Assembly: GCA_003535195.1 (NCBI GenBank)
Contig: DOHN01000201.1
Location: forward strand, 1 to 7,328
From: Ruminiclostridium sp.
Lineage (GTDB): Bacteria; Bacillota; Clostridia; DSM-8532
DNA length: 7,328 nt
Direction of reading: 5' to 3'
In this document: positions 5,466-7,328 of the stretch, in pieces
Layout of the letters: each line of letters starts with the position of its first letter
Numbering within the stretch: the first letter of the stretch is position 1
Made by a program: the position numbers and the translations under genes
The notes under the pieces: model-generated
The model's input: the letters and a program-made list of their open reading frames with translations, nothing else
Databases searched by the model: none
What the model was told of the DNA's origin: nothing

Positions 5466-7166
5466 ATGCTTGAACATGATAAAGACAAAGATTCTCAAAT
5501 CAATCAAATTCTGCAGATTATAAAATTAAGCTCGTTAATTTTTTCTGCAGTGGCATTCTTTCAACATTTTTTTGAGGGCAAAAAAATTGTAGTAGTATCC
5601 GGAACCAACGCTCTGATTGTATTCTTTGTTCTAATTATCATACTGGCCGTTTATGTTTTTATAAACTTTCTGCAATCGAAAAAAAAGAAGAATCGCTTTA
5701 CAGCAACTCTGGCGGAGCTATCTATCTTTCTGGTCATTTCGACTTTACTGGTCATGCTGACGGGAACCTATCAGAGCAGTTATAAGTTTCTATTTCTGTT
5801 TGTCATCATCTCCTCCACTATAGAAACCGGTATGAGAACGGGTTTAATCATTTCAGCCATATCATCAGTCATCATCCTTGCCATTGATCTGATTCTTGCG
5901 CCGAATTTCTCCAGCAATATACATTTTGAAAGCGATCTGGTTCTTTCCTGTGCATTTATCTTGATTTCATGGACAATAGGCTTTTTTGTTAAGCTTGAAA
6001 ATCAGCATATAGCCAGTCTCAAAGAGCTGGTTAACATAGATGGGCTTACGGGCTTATATAATCATCGTTACTTTTATGAATGCCTGGCCCAAAAAACCGG
6101 TGAAGCCAGGGAAAAAGGAACCCACCTTTCACTGCTCTTTATCGATATCGATTATTTTAAGTACTACAATGACATCAACGGACACCAGAAAGGTGACAAT
6201 GTATTAAAGGATATTTCCCGCATACTGAAAGAAAATACCAGAGGCACCGACATTGCTTCCAGGTATGGGGGAGAAGAATTTGCTGTAATATTGCATGAAA
6301 CCGCCGAGGAGGAAGCGCTGGTAATCGGCGAGAGATTAAGAAGTGCCATCCATAATCAATATTTTGAGGGTCAGGAGTACCTGCCCAATGGAAACTTGAC
6401 GGTTTCCATCGGCGTATCCGTCTTTCCGGATAAGGCGGAATCGGAATACGAAATTGTCAAGTATGCCGACGAGGCTCTGTACAGAGCCAAGTTCCTAAGA
6501 AAGAACCGGGTGGAATCCTACTCTTCCATTTTAAATGACCTGCAAAAAGAAATTAACAAAAACGACAAGGAAATCATTGCCTCCATCAAAACCCTGATTG
6601 CAGTCATCAATGCAAAGGACCAATACACTTATAAGCATGTGGAAAGAGTCGTGACTTATTGCGGCTTAATGGCTGACAGGTTGCATTTTGATGAAGAGGC
6701 GAAAAGAATATTTATACATGCCGCATATATGCACGATATAGGAAAAATCAACATTTCTCAGGAGATTTTAATTAAATCGTCACGCCTAACCGAATTAGAA
6801 TGGGAGGTATTGAAAAGCCATCCCAAAAACGGTGCGGAGATTATTAAAAATGTTTCCATTTTAAAGGAAGTGGTGCCCATCATTCTGCAGCACCATGAAA
6901 GATATGACGGAACCGGATACCCTAATAGGCTCAAGGGCAATGAAATCTCGTACCTGGCAAGGATGCTGACGGTGGTCGACAGCTTTGATGCCATGACTTC
7001 AAGCAGGCCTTATCAGAGCCGAAAGACATTCCCGGAAGCCCTGGCCGAGCTGGAAAGGTGCAGCGGGGCCCAATTCGATCCTGAAATTGTACAAGACTTC
7101 ATTAAGATTTTTCAGCATGAATTTAATAGCATGAACAACCTTTATTCGGAGCTGTACGTCAGCTGA
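5466..7166 (+). CDS. Membrane-bound GGDEF and HD-GYP dual-domain c-di-GMP enzyme
   Basis: A 566-residue protein with three parts. The N-terminus (about 18-176) has six likely membrane helices and no sensor domain I can name. A GGDEF diguanylate cyclase domain (about 186-345) has DGLTGLYNHR (192-201), metal-binding FIDID (225-229), the active motif GGEEF (268-272) and the inhibitory I-site RGTD (259-262), five residues before it. A linker (about 350-372) leads to an HD-GYP phosphodiesterase domain (about 373-555). Its metal ligands and signature are present: H391, HDIGK (423-427), HP (452-453), HH (476-477), DGTGYP (481-486) and D505 in DSFDAM. Both the c-di-GMP-making and -degrading sites look intact, so either could dominate. 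The ATG has AGAGGG at 5455-5460, five bases upstream. It lies 79 bp after agrD on the same strand and is likely co-transcribed. It is the only cytosolic output module in the cluster and may respond to the peptide, but this is inference. Confidence 0.95.
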   Translation: MLEHDKDKDSQINQILQIIKLSSLIFSAVAFFQHFFEGKKIVVVSGTNALIVFFVLIIILAVYVFINFLQSKKKKNRFTATLAELSIFLVISTLLVMLTGTYQSSYKFLFLFVIISSTIETGMRTGLIISAISSVIILAIDLILAPNFSSNIHFESDLVLSCAFILISWTIGFFVKLENQHIASLKELVNIDGLTGLYNHRYFYECLAQKTGEAREKGTHLSLLFIDIDYFKYYNDINGHQKGDNVLKDISRILKENTRGTDIASRYGGEEFAVILHETAEEEALVIGERLRSAIHNQYFEGQEYLPNGNLTVSIGVSVFPDKAESEYEIVKYADEALYRAKFLRKNRVESYSSILNDLQKEINKNDKEIIASIKTLIAVINAKDQYTYKHVERVVTYCGLMADRLHFDEEAKRIFIHAAYMHDIGKINISQEILIKSSRLTELEWEVLKSHPKNGAEIIKNVSILKEVVPIILQHHERYDGTGYPNRLKGNEISYLARMLTVVDSFDAMTSSRPYQSRKTFPEALAELERCSGAQFDPEIVQDFIKIFQHEFNSMNNLYSELYVS

Positions 7167-7232
7167 TAAAGCTCTGGCTGTTTATGGCGTATTCTTATCT
7201 GCCGAGTTTTCCGGGAAATAGTTCTATTTATG

Positions 7233-7250
7233 AGCCAGGTTCCTGGCTTT
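7233..7250 (+). terminator. Possible weak terminator hairpin after the GGDEF/HD-GYP gene
   Basis: AGCCAG (7233-7238) and CTGGCT (7243-7248) form a six-base-pair stem around a GTTC loop, followed by TTTATTCATTT. The stem is short and the T-run is interrupted, so termination would be weak. Its position 66 bp after the stop codon is reasonable for an operon end. Confidence 0.4.
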
Positions 7251-7328
7251 ATTCATTTAAAAAATAACCCCACCCGTTACCAAAATCAAAGATTTCGAAA
7301 AGCGCCAGAGTGATGTTTCGGTACGTCA
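7251..7328. other. Window edge with no supported gene
   Basis: About 80 bp with no ribosome site, RNA gene or convincing promoter. A minus-strand frame is open from the edge and stops at 7249 (about 25 codons), and could be the tail of a convergent gene, but it is too short to judge. Confidence 0.3.

Noticed and set aside
7184..7267. A 27-codon ORF after the GGDEF/HD-GYP gene, starting MAYSYLPSFPG, as a second peptide
   Set aside because: No ribosome site, no leader or cysteine-centred core, and it runs through the likely terminator hairpin.
7249..7328. C-terminal end of a convergent minus-strand gene (about 25 open codons)
   Set aside because: Too short to separate from chance and no recognisable motif; bases beyond the right edge would settle it.

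Overview
The window looks like a piece of a Bacillota chromosome, most likely class Clostridia. The evidence is a clostridial-type cyclic-lactone autoinducer precursor with AgrB, an LmrCD/BmrCD-like heterodimeric ABC exporter, purine-rich AGGAGG ribosome binding sites, a TTG start and moderate-to-low GC. No rRNA or other marker gene is present, so the genus cannot be named.

Left half (1-3250, minus strand): two ABC half-transporters in one operon. The upstream gene (1520-3250) has a degenerate nucleotide-binding domain: Asp at the catalytic carboxylate and Gln in the H-loop. The downstream gene (1523 to beyond base 1) overlaps it by ATGA and carries the non-canonical LSQGQ signature. Together they should form an asymmetric drug/lipid-type exporter. 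The downstream gene is cut by the window edge inside Walker B.

Middle (3251-3541): a 291-bp divergent intergenic region. It holds a candidate promoter for each direction and some T-rich direct repeats.

Right half (3542-7166, plus strand): a tightly packed five-gene cluster. In order it encodes a DUF5317-like membrane protein, a membrane protein resembling the sensor half of AgrC-type kinases but with no kinase domain, AgrB (peptide protease/cyclase), a 41-residue AgrD-type pro-peptide, and a six-pass membrane protein with intact GGDEF and HD-GYP domains. The first four genes are separated by 9 bp or overlap. The last follows agrD after 79 bp that contain a strong hairpin. No AgrC kinase or AgrA regulator is seen. 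The inferred system is a cyclic-peptide signal made by AgrB/AgrD and linked, by gene order, to c-di-GMP turnover instead of a two-component phosphorelay. This link is a hypothesis from synteny, not something the sequence proves.

Right edge (7167-7328): a short hairpin that may end the operon, then about 80 bp with no gene I can support.
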